DNA from: Inia geoffrensis
Taxonomy: Eukaryota > Chordata > Mammalia > Artiodactyla > Iniidae
NCBI GenBank assembly: GCA_036417435.1
Contig: CM070901.1
Span: 64,724,501 to 64,788,500 of the forward strand
Direction: 5' to 3'
Length of the DNA stretch: 64,000 bases
Positions 13,591-27,164 of the stretch are shown piece after piece. The translations under genes were made by a program, and so were the position numbers. A model generated the notes under the pieces. The model was not told the DNA's origin. It ran no database searches and was given only the letters and a program-made list of their open reading frames with translations. Each line of letters opens with the position of its first letter. The first letter of the stretch is position 1.

Positions 13591-14959
13591 TCTCTTAATA
13601 TATGAGAAAAAGGGAAGGAGGGAAGGATGCAGGATGGTACTCTCCGATGCTCTCTGCCTCAGTCCACTGTCCTTGGCGAGGCAGTTCCTTAGATGGGCTC
13701 TTTCTCCCTCTGGTCCAGTTACAAGTTGGACCAGAGTCAGCTACTAGTAGAGGGCCTTTCCCTCTGTCACCTCTTCCACCCCCACTTCAAAAATCTGTCA
13801 AATCAGCCTGAAAACTCTAAGTAAGCAAATCTACACAGTCCTTAAGCCGGAGCCTCCAGAACACACAGCCTGCTACGTTCCCAGTAAAGCCAACATTATC
13901 CATGATGAAGGCTCTGGGTTTTGGGGAAAGCCTGGCACATGACTGGTATCTGGGAAAGAATTCCTGGGACCGCTGACAGTGGCCCACAGTGAAGGGGCCA
14001 CACATACCATGTTACCCAAAATGAGCCCTCTGAGGAATGCTCAGTTCACTCACATTACTGAGTGCCTCTAAGGTGCCAGGAAAGAGGTGGGTGCTGGGAT
14101 TTCCAAGAATCATCAGACATGGGCTCTGGCTTCAAGAAGCCCAGGGCTTAGACTCCTCTAGTCCCTTCTTGGACGCTACACCAACTGCCCTGAGGCCTGT
14201 GGTGGGCACATCATGTTGTCAGAGTAGGTGGCTGGCAACCAAAAAAGTCCCAAGGGATACACACCTTCTCTTCCTTCCTCCAGTTTCCTTCATGTCCCAC
14301 AAGCACACCTGTACCCACAAATCATAAATTCCTAGCTTGAGCTGAAAAATAACGACGACATAATCGGATTCTTCTGAACCAAAGATGGGACCGACATCTG
14401 ATGTTACTGGCTTGAAGCTTAGGGTAGTATGTCCCAGTGTCTTTCACCCCCTAATTCTCAACCCCTTCGTTTGTTTGATGGACAAGCGTTTTTGTGTGTT
14501 TTGAAAAGAGTCTGTCCATCCAACAAATGGAAATGATTAGCAATGGGATCTCCTGAATTTTACAAACCAGCACTAGAGATAGGTGCCAGTCAGTGCTTCT
14601 GAATAGCATGGAAGAACGAGTTACCACCTGAGTGGAGACCATCCAGCCTAGGTGGAGATGTCTGAGGCTACAGTTGCCTGAAGCAGATTTGTCAGATGAG
14701 AAGGCCAAGTTCATGGAGACTTCAAGTGCGACAGCCACCCTTGGACTCTGCCAGCTGTTTGTCTCTTAGCCCTTTAGAAGCTTAGGGACACCAAGGTTGG
14801 GACCCACGGGTCTAGGGTTTCTTATGGCATCACCAGTGGTTTAGACATGAAGATAAGATGTCTTCTAGGCCTTTCAACTTTTCATCTTGGTTTGTTAGGC
14901 AGGTAGACCAAGCAAGGAGACCTGAGGGCCCTAGTCAGCTGACAGAAAGACTTTGAGAT

Positions 14960-15080
14960 TCCTCGAGCATTTCATCCCACAAATATTCATTGAGCATCTT
15001 CTATGGTACCAGGCACTGTGCTGAGTTTCAAAATAAAATTGGTCGAGCAGGGACCTTAATGATACACTCATTTTTCCACA
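14960..15080 (+). repeat. Old interspersed repeat (ATTYATTGAGCAYC type)
   Basis: The segment 'caaatattcattgagcatcttctatggtaccaggcactgtgctgag' matches a widespread ancient mammalian repeat motif. I do not assign its family with confidence. Similar motifs recur near 20910, 24160, 40980, 54000 and 59415. Confidence 0.45.
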
Positions 15081-15989
15081 CTTACCATCCACTGCCACGT
15101 GCAAGGCTTTCTGAGAAGTTTTAGGGCAGGAGGTGAAAATACAAATATATGACACTCTCGAGATGGTTTTACATATTTTTGTTGTGGTGGTGGTGGTTTA
15201 TATTTTTGGGTCTTCTTTAGAGAAACATGCCTTGCTTTTCTTGTCATCCCTTTTTCTGGGCCAGGCTTTGGCAGCCCTGGTCACATGCGTTTTCCACTTC
15301 TCAGGAAACAGTCGGGCACGGATCCCGATCACATGTCCCCTGCTTGGCACACAGAGCCTCCTGGGCCAGCTGGCAGACAGCAGAGGCTCATGTGCTGGGC
15401 AGCAGACTCCTGCCTTCCTGGACAGGTGCCGGCCGCCTGGGTGGGGGGCATTGGGCCTTAATAGCTCTAGCTTGGACTGCTGCACGGGGAACCCCTTGGC
15501 CTAAAGAGTTATTGCAGAAGTTGGTAGGAGGGCATGACGTCACATTGGCCTTGGCCTCAGATTGCCATGCTTAAAGGGGTGAGAGAAGAAGAAAAGCCCC
15601 CCGGAGAGGACCAGCACAGGGTGCGAGAGGCCCAGACGGCACCTGGTAGCTCATGATGCAAGAAACGGTTTCCTACCAAGTTGTACATAAAAAGCATGAG
15701 AAATTGGGAGCCACTGGTTGGCAACTTGCTGTGCAATCCCAGAGATGCAAGCTTCTCCCTACAGTGGTAGCTTCTCAAGGAAGTGACCACGGAGAAAGAG
15801 AGATTGCTCACTATTCTCTTGCCTTAAGATGAAAATGTTCTGTACCTTGGAGTCTCAATTAGGCACCTAGCACATTGCCTGCAAGTGCTAATTCATGACA
15901 GATTTCCTCTCCCATTAGATTTCAATATCCTCCCAAAGTGTAAGGGCCCAAGCCATCTTCTGTCAGCTCCGTAACATGGCACGAAGGAA

Positions 15990-16175
15990 GAACACTGGTA
16001 CAAAGCCAGGTCCAAGGTTCCCACTGCATGACCTTGCCTCCCTTAAGCTCAGTTTATCACCCGACAGTCAATAATAATATCAACCACGCCATGATTCTTA
16101 TTAAAGGATTAAATAAGGTTATTTTTACAAAAACACATGGCCGTGCTTGGTAACTGGTAGGTTTTCAATTGTTGG
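15990..16175 (+). repeat. MIR SINE relic
   Basis: The order 'aagccaggtccaaggttccc', 'catgaccttgcctcccttaagctcagtttatca', 'aggattaaataaggtta' and 'ccgtgcttggtaactggtagg' fits a diverged MIR. Confidence 0.55.
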
Positions 16176-16304
16176 TTAAATCTAAATCAATTCCATCGAT
16201 GAAGGTCCCTTTGGGAAGAACAAGAAAGTAAGATAGATTTAGAGTTAAGAGTTTGGTTTTTATATGTTAGGATTCAGCAAGGCAGAAGGAACCAGGCTAA
16301 GTTA

Positions 16305-16352
16305 ATGAGTGTACAGACATACACACGCACACACACGCACATTCACACACAC
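16305..16352 (+). repeat. Imperfect CA-rich tract
   Basis: CA repeats interrupted by G and T (acacacgcacacacacgcac). This is low-complexity sequence. The open frame across it is not a gene. Confidence 0.8.
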
Positions 16353-17869
16353 CCTACTTCACTGTGCTGTGCTTCCAAGGCAAGCTCAGACCGACACCAT
16401 CAAGCCCAGGAAATCGATCCTCAGCTCAAAGAATACATTTCAAAACGTCTTCTTCTTTTTTCTCCTCTTTCCCCCTCTTTATGTTCCTTTCTTGCTATTC
16501 TTCTCCCAAGCACATTAAGAAGCCCACTTCCTCTGAAGCCTGGTGTGTCCCCTCTTTACAAGAGCCCCCGGCTTTAGTCTACCTGAGCCAGAAAGCATCC
16601 TGACCCGGCAGAGCTCACATGGTAAGACGCAATCCTCCTAGAAGGCTGAAAAGACCCTTCTGGGAACCACTCAGCTCTGAAGCAATCTCACCTTGTGTCA
16701 GACAAGCTAGCCTGGATGTCCTCTTTAATGGTTGCTTTCAAATTTCCATTAAAAAATAAATAAATTATAACCAGAAGGGAGCAAAGATTCTATTCATGAT
16801 CAAGGTTTGAAGAAATGTGTTTCAGTTTCGACTTTTGGGTGGGATTCAGGCCTCACAGTCATCCCTTTCTGCCGGGGCATAGAGAAACCGCACACTCAAA
16901 ATATTAAGATAATTGGATATTGCCACATTTGTATCATGTGTGATCTTATCATCTTGACATCATTCCACTGTCTTAGGACTACGAATGCTTTTCTAGCTCC
17001 TAGTGACTAGCAGTGACTTGCATATTTTCAAGTTCAATCATAGCAGAATTATTATTTTTTCCTCCCACCTTCCAAACGATTTCCTCAGAACTAAGTTTGA
17101 AAAAAAGAGCATTTTGTTCCCACAAAAATCTTTCCTGTTTTTGAAAATTACAGAATAATTCAAAGGCAGGGTTCTTAATACAATGTGCTGTTGATTTTGA
17201 GGGGTGCTTACAGAAGACAGTGATCACTTAGCTAACTTGCTCCATGATTATTTCCAATTCCACAAATCACAGAAGACACATTACTTCTACTAATAGTACA
17301 CCTTCATCCTCTGGAGGAGGCTTACTCTCTAACAGGCGGGAAAGGGACACCTCTACCAGATGACCTCCACAGACACAGAGGTGTGCAGACCAAGGACAGA
17401 GGGATGTCATTACAGTTGGCAAACAGCAAATTCTAGTCAGGGTCAGACACAGGGCCTAGAATCAGGACACGAGGTGAAACATTCTGGCTGTCTCCATCCC
17501 TTCGGCCTTTTTCACTTGGTCCTTCTACTTCTCCCTCCACTGGAACACAATTTCTTTGAATCTATAAGAGGATGGAAAAGACTCGCTGAATCTCAGGACT
17601 ACCGTTACCACTGCAACTAACACTGATAGTAATAAGATCACTTCATGTAAATATGTGCTTTAACTCTACTAATATTTTTCTTGAGCTATGAGATGTGAAG
17701 GAGCGTGTGTCTCTCTCCTGTATGGGACCTAGGAGAGGGGTCAGCTAGGAAAAGGGCCTGGCAGAGAGTTTTGGTACAAAGATGAAGGAAAAGGATGATC
17801 TGCTGGTTTCTTCCAACACATTCCTCTCCATGTACACAGAACACTGATTTTTAGTTAAGTTCAGGGTCA

Positions 17870-18305
17870 CTGGGAGGAAAGACAATTTCCAGCTTCCCTT
17901 GCAGCTAGATGTGGTCATGCCTCCAGTGACAAAATTCCAGTTAGTGATAGATGAGTAGAAGTAAGATATAAAACTCCTAGGAACGTCCTTAAAAAGAAGG
18001 AATGCCTTTCTTGCCTCTTTCTCTCTTTTCCCTTTGCTACCTGGAACATGAATATAATGGCTGGGGCTCTAGCAGCCACTCTGGGCCATGAGTTGACCTG
18101 GGGAACAGAAGCCACACTAGAGAGAGAAACCAGATAGAAGTTCTCATATCCTACAGACCAGTCCGTGGTCACCTTCAGACTACATGAAAGTAAGAGAGAA
18201 ATAAACTTGCATTTTGTTTAAGCCAAGTTGTCTTGGGAGTTGGGGAGGTATTTGTTTTGTTTTATTTGTGTTTGGCAGCTCAACCAATCTAAGCTAATAC
18301 AAGCT
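17870..18305 (+). repeat. Old interspersed repeat, LTR-like, family not assigned
   Basis: The block has 'ccagcttcccttgcagctagatgtggtcatg', 'aaaattccagttagtgatagatgagtagaagt', 'agcagccactctgggccatgag', 'agagagaaataaacttgcattttgtttaagccaagttgt' and 'ctaagctaatacaa'. Related blocks occur near 36800-37045 and 54690-55350. The shared motif order marks one repeat family. I think of an LTR-type element, but the name needs a repeat library. Confidence 0.55.
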
Positions 18306-20890
18306 ATTAAGAAAAAAAGAAAGAAAGAAAGAACTCTAGAAGGCAGAGTGATTTCTTGTTGGGCAGAATGTTACAGAGGAAATTAGAAAGAGGCAGATTT
18401 AATAACTAGAGGCGAGTCACAGAAAAACCTGAGTAGCCATTGGGGAGAATTTCTCCCTGCAAAAAAAGAGAAGGTTTAGAACAGATAGAAAAAGGCTTGA
18501 TCATTAGAGGGGCCTCTCTTGGGTACCACTCAGGCTATTAGCAGAAGTTGGAGAAGATCTGGGAAGCCTGGAATTTGGAGCAGGGGAAGGAGAGGCCTCC
18601 TGGTCGGGGTGTTGGACGGCCTGAAGGAGTGTAGTCTCAACCAGGAAAGAGAGGGGTGGGTGGTGAGGGGTGGCTGCGTGTGGAAACCAGCCAAGAGTAC
18701 TCTGCCACCTCTGTGATGAAGGAAGCAAAGTGGGGATTCCATCTTGACCAGAGGAAAGCTAAGGCAGGCGAAACTGTCATCCTAGAAGCAAATGTAAGAG
18801 CAGTTGCAATATGTGAGACCAAGTTCTAACAGATGACTTTAGGCTGCTTGCCCACCTACATACAGCTTGTATTGGGATATTTTCCTTATGCCATAGTAAA
18901 ATAATGTTTGTACTCTAACCAGCCTGCTGGATTTGCCAGCTCCAGAGAACTGGAAGAGGGACACAGGAGAAGGGAAAGAGAAATCCCAGGGCAGCCCACT
19001 TAGAGAAGAAATCGCCTCCATTCGCTTAGGTGGTAGCAGAAATTCCCCAGCGGAAGGACTCGGGTCTATTTATGGGCATCCCAGGTCCATTTCAAAACAC
19101 CTGCCAATTAGCTTTCCTTTTACCATGACCACAAACAACACCTGTGACCCCAGACAGTCATCTCACAAATGTACACGAGGTCAGTCAGGGTCCTTCAGGT
19201 AGAGTATGTGAATGATCCATCACCACTCTTTACAAAAACCACCCGAAGCACATGTCTTGCTGCTAATGAGTCACTGGTGTCATTCTCAGACACCAGGGGC
19301 TGCAGAGTCTGCAAGCAAACAGGCTACAGGAGAAGCAAGAGGCTTTTGCTGCTTCTCAAAACTTTCTGAGTAGCCTCCGAAAGCACCAAGTCTTTTTACT
19401 GATGAGGAAGGTTGGAAGGCAGGACAGGCTGCTGGCTGTGTCTAGATTCTCATCCTGGGCAAGAGGATGAGAATGCTGAATAAGAAATGCTGGTTGTGGT
19501 GGTGGAATGGCGGGAGGACGCTGACATGATGAGCTCCAGATCGCAAAACATGCCTTCAGTCATCACTAGCCTGGTCTCACCATAAAAGAGAAACATGTCA
19601 TGGGGACCAAGAAAGGTCTCGGCTTAAGAGAGGCGCGACATTTCTGCTTTGGGGAAGAGTCCATGAAGCCATCATTTCCAATCTTTCCCATCTCAGCACC
19701 TGTGCCTTTCCTTAGGGAATGAGCTCCGCGGTGGCTCTGAGCTCCGGGGCTGTCCTCCATGTTGTCCCCTCTTCCGGGCAGAGTCCACGTGGCCGAGATC
19801 TCGAAAACATAAACACCTGGCAGTCAAATGGGTTTCACTTTTCTTGCACTTGAGTGTAAGCGTTCAAATCCTACCCTGAGCAAGCATTCTCAAATGCTGA
19901 TTCAAGTTTCCAGGGGGACATCTTAAAGGAGAAGTCGATTTCAAGTAAATGACGGCAACTTATCGAAAATAATGTGCTACTTAGCGTCTGCAGCAAACCT
20001 CCTGGCAGGCAGCAAGGGGAAGCAGCACTGAAGCAGATGGGAGCGATTAGGCTCTGATTTTCAGTTGGGCTTTTTCTTGTTGGTGTTGCTTTTACATCCT
20101 GGTAAAATCAGGATGTAGGGGAGAGAAGAGAGAAGGTTCTCTGGACCATTCCTTCCTTCTATGTGCTCGAGATGGAGTCCCGCCCCCCGCACCAAGAACT
20201 CTCACACAGGAGGTGCCCTCCCTCTGTGGGGAGGTACGGTGGTCATCATGACCATCATCATCAAAAAGCATTTAGCACCACGAGGCACTGGCTAAATACA
20301 TCAATGGTTGACAGAGAGACAGATGATGGGGATCTTAATTTTCCTTTAAAGATCTGCCTCCCTGAGGCTGGGCCTTATTTACTGTGGTTCTTACTACACT
20401 TATCTGAAAAGGTATCTTGTTTTCTCTTCTACTGAGTGAGCCGGCATCTCTCCAACACACAAAATATCTCTTAACTGTTCCACCAGGCTGATGTCACCAT
20501 GGTCCTACTCAGGCCCCTCCATGACGGTACATCACTGGCAAACTGCATCTATTTTGCTGAGGACACGGAGGTACAGAGTGCTGGTTGCCCAGCAAGTCCC
20601 CTGCAGTAAAGAGAGGAGACCCCACCTGTCCCCACTTCATCAGAGGCCCTTACAGGACCTCGTGCTCTTTGGGGTAACAGATACACAGTCATCTCAGAAG
20701 CCAACTTTGCTTTTCTCTTTGGGAGCTGCTTGCTTTCCAGTGACACTCTGACTCTGCCAGACTGGTCATGTCCACTTATGTCTAGTGACAGCCTTACAGT
20801 TCCATTAAAACAAAAATCTCTCAGCCTGCAGAAAGTGTTGCCAGCCTGCACAATTTCACCTACACGGCCATCCCAACAAGGACCCAGGCT
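18306..20890. other. Unique intronic sequence
   Basis: A short (AAAG)n run is at about 18311-18331. No gene or confident repeat is otherwise seen. A CATC-rich patch near 20240-20270 precedes CATCAATGGTTGACAG, which resembles a loose PBX/MEIS-type site. This is weak. Confidence 0.45.
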
Positions 20891-21149
20891 GGTCTCTTGG
20901 TCAAGCAGTCACTCAACAAACATATGCCGAGTATCTACTCTCTGCTGGGTCCTGTATTTAAGCTGGAGAGACTCGACCAGAAATAAGAGAAGTCTGCAGA
21001 ATCATGGGGAAAAGAGAAGCATCGGCTGATAACACAAAGTGAAAGTAATAGGTGTGTGGACAAATGGTACGGGAGCCATGGAAACAGGGATATTTTCTTG
21101 TGGGGGAATGAAACTTCAAAGCAATTTGCCAAAAATAAGCTCATTTACT

Positions 21150-21300
21150 TGTACTCTCACCTGAACATTATGGGGTATTATTAACCCCTTTATTCAGATG
21201 GGGGAATGGAAGCACAGTAGATTCAGAAGGGCCCATGGGCACACAACTAGTTCTGCAGTGGACTCACTTCCAGGGCCTTCCCTCTACATCCCAGCCGCCT
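21150..21300 (-). repeat. MIR SINE relic
   Basis: In reverse MIR order: 'tggggtattattaacccctttattcagatgggggaatggaagcacag', 'cccatgggcacacaactagttctgcagtggactcacttccaggg'. The core is recognisable. Confidence 0.65.
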
Positions 21301-22062
21301 CCCATCTTAGCCGGGCTGGTAGCAAGCAAGGGCCAGCGCCCTGAAGAAAGCACAGGGCTGACCCAGGACGTTAGGGCCTGAATTAGCAGCTGGCAGTTTT
21401 CACAGGTTGGAGGTCAGTGTGAACTTTCACGCTGCCTTTTGCAGAATTTCATTTCCTCTGCTCTCCTGAAAGAGGCTAAACCAAGAAAAGCTACTAACAA
21501 CACACATGTGGTTTTCCCAGCTTCAATGCCCTCTGCCCTATTACGTCTTAAAGTAAACCGAAAAGTCACAGAATTGTTTATACACCAAAACCGTCAGTTT
21601 GCAGTTGTGCAAACCTTTTTTTTTTTTTTTTAAGCTAAATTTGTCTTCACTTCTTGTGACAGGAGATGTGGAAGTGAAATGTAAGGTGCTGTGCTGTTGC
21701 TGTTTGGTAATGTGTGGAGATGGGTTGCTGGTACATGACCTTGGTTTCAAGGTTTGATATCACACAGTAGGAGACACCCTCCAGTTCCAGGTTCCGTTCC
21801 TAATTTGCAAAGCAGAACTGCAGGGCCATCTCTCTGCCTTCATATGCTACCAGATGACACTTAGACCCACAGAAAAATGAGGAGAAAGGTTCTTTGACGT
21901 CCTCCACTGAAAGAAGCGCTTAGCACTTGCATCAAGATGGTTGAATGTAGTCTTCTCTCTCTTTTTGAAATTAGAGATCGTTCAAGTCTTGTTTATAATA
22001 TGGGGTATGAATGTGGAATAAAAGCAAAATTAAAATGTAAAAAGGATGGCTGAATGTGCATA

Positions 22063-22116
22063 CATATATGTATATATATACATATATACATATATATACA
22101 CATATATATATATTCA
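22063..22116. repeat. TA/ATAC-rich microsatellite
   Basis: Interleaved TATA and TACATA units form a self-complementary, AT-only low-complexity tract of ~54 bp. Confidence 0.85.
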
Positions 22117-22912
22117 TTTTGCCTGGATAAAGTAAAAAAGTTATAGAATTATTCTCAGCCTTTCCTTCTCATCTTCAAACATTATCTCAAACCCATTATG
22201 GAACCATGACAACGTTAGGAAAACAACTAGCTAATTTAAAAGTTCTGCAAACCAATGCAAATGCTATGTATGCAGTTTCCCCAAAAACCGACTTTGGTTC
22301 CTGGAACCCTAAGGTTCCACTGACCTCCATGCAAGGCCAATTATTTGGATTATTTTGACATTTATTAACTATGCTAGTAAAAGCTGTTTTAAAAAAGGGA
22401 TGGGGCGTCGTGGCATCCGAAAGTGGCCGATATAAGCCCTATACAGGGTATAAAACTACTACTTAGTGCTCGCTGCCGCCTAATGGTTTTGCAGGGGTGG
22501 GTGGACCTACACTCTTACACTTTTAAATTCCCTTTTGTTTTCCTGCCCAAATCTACATACTTTTGCCGCTGGTCTTAAAACTCAGGACGGTAGCAACACA
22601 CGTAAGATGAGACAGTTGCCCAGCCTTGAAGTGACAGGGATGGAAAGAAATATGAACGGAATAAAAAGCAGAGATCTTCTTAATTGCTCGCTGCCTTACG
22701 GCTATTCGTGCAGCTCTGTGTTTGGTAGGACCCTAGACTCTCAAAAGGCACTAGTCTGTGCTTATGTCCCGTGAGAAAATGTTCACAGCTAGTTCTGTGG
22801 TCAGAGGCAGGGTCTCTGGGATTGCAGGATCACTGTTCATTTCTTCACTCTAAAATAATCCTGAGATTATCTCAAAGATGCTAAGGTGAATTTCAAGGTA
22901 TGGTTTTCCCAG

Positions 22913-23145
22913 ACAATTTTTTTTTTTTTTTTTTTTTTTGGCTGTATGCGGGCCTCTCACAGTTGTGGCCTCTCCCGTTGCGGAGCACAGGCTCCGGACG
23001 CGCAGGCTCAGCGGCCGTGGCTCACGGGCCCAGCCGCTCCGCGCGGCATGTGGGATCTTCCCAGACCGGGGCATGAACCCGTGTCCCCTGCGTCGGCAGG
23101 CGGACTCTCAACCACTGCGCCACCAGGGAAGCCCGGGACAATTAT
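22913..23145 (-). mobile_element. CHR-type SINE
   Basis: On the minus strand the element runs from the GGGCTTCCCTGGTGGCGCAG head at about 23137 to the GAGAGGCCCGCATAC tail and a ~20-A end at about 22921. GACAATT occurs on both flanks as a short target duplication. It is in the PBX1 sense orientation, so the transcript carries the tRNA-like head. It is full length for the short subfamily (~215 bp). Confidence 0.92.
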
Positions 23146-23696
23146 TTTTTTGATAGTCAAGCATTTACTCAGTTCATGTGTAGAAGTGGAAAGACCCCAT
23201 TACTTGCCCCTCCATCATCTAAGTGACAGCACCCACACTCTCTCACATACACACTGGGAACATAGGAATGTACAATCCTGGGATTAGGTGTAGATACCCT
23301 GTCTTAAATTTTAACTGAAATCTAGAAGTTCAAGCCGTGTACACAATGATGGGTATACTAAAGGCATAGGTTTATCATCCCTAAAAATTAAAGAAGAAAA
23401 AGTTAATCAATGCATGTCAAAGAAACTTTTCATTGCTGAAATTAGACTTAAAACTTTGCACTCGCTTTCCACAGCTCTGTGTTATTGTACAACAACCCTC
23501 TGTGTGGTTCCTTCTGGATTTTTCCTAGGAGTATAAATTAAGTCCAGAAGGAAAAGAAATCCCCTAAGGGGGTACAGTTTATCCATTTGGAGACTATGCT
23601 GATCTTTAAAAGACATCGATTTCCCTAGAAAAGGTAGAGAGGGAAGGAGAGATAAAATAACTCTCAAGATGTTTGTGGATCAAGAAGCATTACCCT

Positions 23697-23830
23697 GGAA
23701 ATTCCTTGGAGGCCCAATGGTTAGGACGCCTCGTTTCACTGCCGAGGGATCTCTGGTTCGATCCCTGGTCAGGGAATGAGGATCCCAAAACCCAAGCAGC
23801 ATGGCCAAAAAAAAAGAAAAAAAGAAAACA
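23697..23830 (+). mobile_element. Short tRNA-derived SINE (CHR-related)
   Basis: The element reads 'aattccttggaggcccaatggttaggacgcc', 'ctttcactgccgaggg'-like, 'ctctggttcgatccctggtcagggaatgaggatccc' and 'agcatggccaaaaaaaaag'. The B-box-like GGTTCGATCCC is intact. It is a ~130-bp tRNA-only type without the long cetacean tail. A clean target duplication was not found. Confidence 0.8.
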
Positions 23831-24139
23831 GAAGTGATACATAGACCAGATGCCCAATGGTTAGGACATAATATAGTGGCCCTTCCTCCTAAATCATATG
23901 TCACAGTGTCCTTCCTAACATGTGACTTGGCTTTGCAGTGTTGCTGTCCTGCCTTTAGCTGGCCATGCCCTTTACATCAAAGGAAACACCCATGTCCCTG
24001 GGGATTTGGAGTCTCTGCTTCCTGGAAAGAATAGCAGGAAAGGTGCATGAGAAGGAATACACGTGTGGTGAGCTATGATAAATAGCTAACAATTTATATT
24101 TATTCTTGGGTACAGCTCTTCTTTACTGAAATACAGTAA

Positions 24140-24300
24140 TTAGGTTATTCATTCATTAAATCAAAAACATCACTTCTTGAGTGCTTACCATGTGCCAGGT
24201 AGTACTATGTGCACTGGGGACACAGAAATAAAAGACAAAATGCCTGCCCCAAAGGAATGGATGGTTTCATGGAGGAAAGCTGACAAATAAATAGAGCATT
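24140..24300 (+). repeat. Old interspersed repeat (TTGAGTGCTTACCATGTGCCAGG type)
   Basis: 'attcattcattaaatcaaa', 'cttgagtgcttaccatgtgccaggtag', 'gcactggggacacagaaataaaagacaaaatgcctgcccc' and 'tggtttcatggaggaaa' follow a common ancient repeat in order. This is the clearest of several copies in the window. Confidence 0.5.
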
Positions 24301-27164
24301 AAAATGCCCTGGTGTGGAGGAAGTTTACCCTCCAAAAGGCCTCTGCTTGTGATATGATCACAATTAAGCCGTGTTGACATTCATCCTAATTTCCTTACTC
24401 CAGCAAAGGCTGTCACATATTCAAATGCACAAACAGACACCAACATATGCTGGCGCAGTGGTGGACCAAAGCCAGGGACCAGGTGTTCACATTTACCTGT
24501 AACTGTATCAGCCTCACCTCATCCCCACGCCGTTAAGTGCAGCAACTGCTTGCAGGACTTAAACACAATTAAGAGCCACTATTAAAAAGAACCTCAGCTC
24601 TGCATCTGAGGACACAACACCCCACCCTCTCTCCCTGAAGAGCTGCTTCAGTGAACGGGGTGCGGGTAGGGGGACCCCGAGAGTGCAGCCAGCATCCATC
24701 ACACCAACATCCCCCAGCAAACAATTGTAACAAATGCACTTCCTCCTCTGTGAAGAATCAGGGCTTCATAGCCTGCACCCAAGCCACAAGCTGCACACCA
24801 GACCAGAGATGGGCTGGGAGGGAGAGACAAAGGTGGTTTCAAGGCTTTGTGGCTTTGAAGAAAACATCTCTGAATGTGAGAAAGCATTCAAATGGTCTCT
24901 GCAGGCATCCCGGCCCTGTGGTTGGGCACTCTTGGGTCTGTGGCTATTGAGTCCACCTCAGGCTCAACTTCATCCCACCGTATTCCTCTCTCACTTAGCC
25001 CTCGAGACACTCCACCGCTGGGATGGCCCTGCAAACCTCATCAGAAACGTGAAAAGTCTGGGGCAGTGATCTTTCATCCTTGATCTTTGACAGGGCGTCC
25101 TGAAGGCAAAAGTCTCAGACTCTTAAAATCTTATCTGGTTCCTTCCGGTACCAGAGAAGAAAAGTAAATATTTAGCCACGGGCGCAGAGGTTGAGGGAAC
25201 AGCAGCTGTAATCAAGACTCCGTTTCTCACTGCTCCCAGATCCGAGGTGAAGCCTGATCCCCCCCACCCTTCCCTGGCCCCTCTATGCAAGCTTACCCAG
25301 GGCAGTAAAGCACAGACTCCAACCAGCAGTAATTCCACATATAAACAACTCTTGTTAGGCATGAAGCACACACCAGACAGTAATCAGCTTATCTAATAGA
25401 ACAGGCCTCTTTTCCTAACGCAGAGGAGGATTAGTAGGCTTGAATTACAGCCGTGAAGTGTAATCAAGCCCTGATCGACACTGGCAAAGGATACTGTATA
25501 TTCCTGCTGGGCCACGGGTTGTTGGCACGATGTGGTATACCTACAGGGGACAGAAAGGAAATGCTTGCGATGGTAATGACTCTGGGAGAAAAATTAGATT
25601 AGAGCTGGTGCTCATGGCCTCCCTCTGCCCCTTCCAGTCTTTGGAAGGTCTTAAAGTTACTGCATTTGAACAGATTTTGCAGGTCCATGAAAAATATACT
25701 CTTCCCCTAAATCGTAACCAAGGGTGAACTCCTCCCTCGCTTTTGGTCACAGAAGCCACTTCAGTGGTATCTGTGACACAGAGCCCACGCTGTCTCTAAC
25801 CACAGTGAGGGCTACGGCGTGGTGTTGTGCAACTCACTGGGGGCTGGAGGGGCAGGGGGGACACGGCTGACACAGAAATCACAAAGGAATTTGTACTGGG
25901 CCTCAGAAATCCAAGGACATATTGATAATTTAAGAAACTCAGTCTCACTTTGAAGATGCCAAACCAACCCAAAGCAACCAGGGGCTGCCTTTTCTATTGC
26001 CCGCCATGGAGACTTCTCATCTCATTTGGGAGGCCAGCGTTTAACGATATACTTGTGAAAAGGACATCTTTATCTAGTAAATTCCATGAGAGGAGACGAA
26101 AACTTTTTAAAAAAATCTGAATTTGTTGAAGCTTCCCAAAGGACCCTGTACCTGACTTAAAAAGGAAAACATCTTACTTAATTTTCTCTTGCTCTGTCAC
26201 TTCTCTGTGAGGAACTTCCCATCACACCCTCTTCAGAGCAGCCCTCTAAGTTCAACAAACCAGTGGCCTTCTCTTCTAAAGGATAAAGAATCACAGCCCC
26301 CCTTGAAGCTCTTCATCTGTCTTGCCATCTAGTCTTTTCTCCTATTCATGTTTCTTAAAGATCAAAGAATCCAAAATGGACATAACATTTTAGGAAACTG
26401 CCTCCACATAGCATGAGGAATACTAGGAAAATCACTCCCTGACCTTCCTGAGTCCTGGACCTCCCTCTCGAGGTGGTTCCACTGCACTGAACATGCAAAG
26501 ATGCCGGTCACCTCTGCCCTGCCCCCAGAGGTCCCTCGCCAGGCCTGCGTCTCTCTCGTCCAACCTCACCTCAACTAATTCTTTCCAACACCTGCTTTTC
26601 AATGTGTTTCCAACACCTAATTCTTTCCAGTACACTTAGCAGGTGTCTCATGGCGACTTCAGGAATGCCCTCCAGAGAATCCACAGGTGAGGAAGGAGAA
26701 ACAAGGTTGGGGGGGGGTATAGGTAAAGGCTGTAAAATGATGTGTGTGGACCACAAGTCCTGCCCTTCCCATCCTCTTCCTCACCAGCTTATCCCTTAAG
26801 ACACAACCCCCCCCCCCCAAACACTCTCCACAGCATGGAAATCCCGCAGCAGAGATGTTTAACTATGGTCTCTGACACGAAATTTTGAAGCCAAAACTGT
26901 CAGACTCTTCAACAATTGATAAGTGCATAAAACTAATGCTTAAAGCAATTGAATAGACTACAGTATAACCGCCAGTACACATGAGATACACATGTGCCTG
27001 TAGGTAAATGCTGAGTTGAGTGGTTTCCCCAATTCTGTCTATCAGGGTGCAATCTATCCACCAAGACTTGAAGATAAGAGACAGCGTCTTTTCAAGGGCA
27101 GTGTGTGGTAACTGTATTTAAGAGCTGGGTTGGGGAAGAAAAGAGCTCTATTCAATGAGGGACA

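Noticed and set aside
22886..23287. 133-residue open frame on plus across 22.9-23.3 kb
   Set aside because: It runs through a CHR-type SINE. The same peptide wording (CGLSRCGAQAPDAQAQRPW) recurs at other SINE copies in the window, so it is repeat-derived.
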